This document shows, piece after piece, positions 63,885-64,000 of a stretch of DNA of 64,000 nucleotides. The position numbers were made by a program, and so were the translations under genes. This stretch comes from Solobacterium sp. (GTDB lineage Bacteria; Bacillota_I; Bacilli_A; Erysipelotrichales; Erysipelotrichaceae), in assembly GCA_024693325.1 (NCBI GenBank), contig JAILLA010000073.1:1-64000 (forward strand), in the 5' to 3' direction. Each line of letters opens with the position of its first letter. Position 1 is the first letter of the stretch. The notes below the pieces were generated by a model, which was given only the letters and a program-made list of their open reading frames with translations, was not told where the DNA came from and made no database searches.

Positions 63885-64000
63885 ATGAGTAAAGATTCCA
63901 CAGCTTACAAAGCGGTATTACTTGCAATACTGTGTGCGGTGTGCGGACTGCTGCTGTCAGGCATCAACGCCCTGACTGCCCCGATCATCGCGAAAAACCA
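63885..64000 (+). CDS. rnfG: Rnf complex subunit G, N-terminal part (cut by window end)
   Basis: Starts 15 bases after rnfD with GGGGGATCC upstream. Only the first 38 residues are visible: a short polar stretch and a membrane helix (YKAVLLAILCAVCGLLLSG) followed by INALTAPIIAKN, typical of RnfG/NqrC N-termini. The FMN_bind domain lies beyond the edge. Identification rests mainly on gene order. Confidence 0.75.
   Translation, partial: MSKDSTAYKAVLLAILCAVCGLLLSGINALTAPIIAKN

Overview
The window looks like chromosome of an anaerobic, fermentative, low-to-mid-GC Bacillota (Firmicutes), most likely an Erysipelotrichia-type gut commensal. That placement is inference. It rests on strong AGGAGG ribosome sites, extended -10 promoters (TGNTATAAT), an Rnf complex, butyrate kinase, a free-standing GlnRS, phospho-beta-glucosidases with a PTS permease, and large Ig-like surface proteins. 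I saw no rRNA, phage, insertion sequence or CRISPR array.

1-15.3 kb: the 3' end of a surface protein with MBG-like repeats; a cysteine-rich orphan Fe-S-type protein with a membrane protein; a cobalt/nickel ECF transporter (cbiMN-Q-O) with a trailing methyltransferase; an orphan AgrC-like kinase beside a 1904-residue secreted Ig-like protein; and a divergent HxlR regulator/nitroreductase pair.

15.3-28.4 kb: tRNA-Val(GAC), pgi, glnS, a MATE exporter and an amidase. A C4-dicarboxylate block follows: secreted FMN/FAD fumarate-reductase-like lipoprotein, DcuS/DcuR-like two-component system and malic enzyme. acpS closes the stretch.

28.4-38.4 kb is the most interesting part. A polyunsaturated fatty acid (linoleate) isomerase homologue, a RetSat/phytoene-desaturase-like flavoprotein and an NAD(P)H reductase with a 2Fe-2S domain lie next to a FadR-type GntR regulator. 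They are followed by an acyl ligase, a dedicated acyl carrier protein and an acyl-ACP thioesterase. The two promoters reading leftward carry the same palindromic operator, ATTGGT-N6-ACCAAT, on or just downstream of the -10 box. I propose a regulated island for isomerising and reducing dietary unsaturated fatty acids. A vestige of a second thioesterase copy lies beyond a phospho-beta-glucosidase.

38.4-56.2 kb: MFS transporter, NCS2 purine permease, a DUF2804 protein, a lactonase-type beta-propeller, a Gln-rich repeat protein, an S9 peptidase, a class C-like serine hydrolase, a ketopantoate-reductase-like enzyme, a His-rich CsoR-like repressor, a probable EndoU toxin/immunity pair, butyrate kinase, and an RpiR-controlled phospho-beta-glucosidase/PTS IIC operon.

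56.2-64 kb: tRNA-Leu(UAG), an ATP-grasp/esterase/ATP-grasp operon of unknown product, and a flavin-transferase gene (apbE) divergent from rnfC-rnfD-rnfG, with rnfG cut by the window edge. RnfD carries an extra C-terminal FMN-binding domain. ApbE probably flavinylates the Rnf subunits and the fumarate-reductase-like lipoprotein. Five genes (MATE, dcuS-like kinase, acpS, EndoU, apbE) have an extended -10 box only 6-7 nt before the ATG and no Shine-Dalgarno sequence, so they may be transcribed as leaderless mRNAs.
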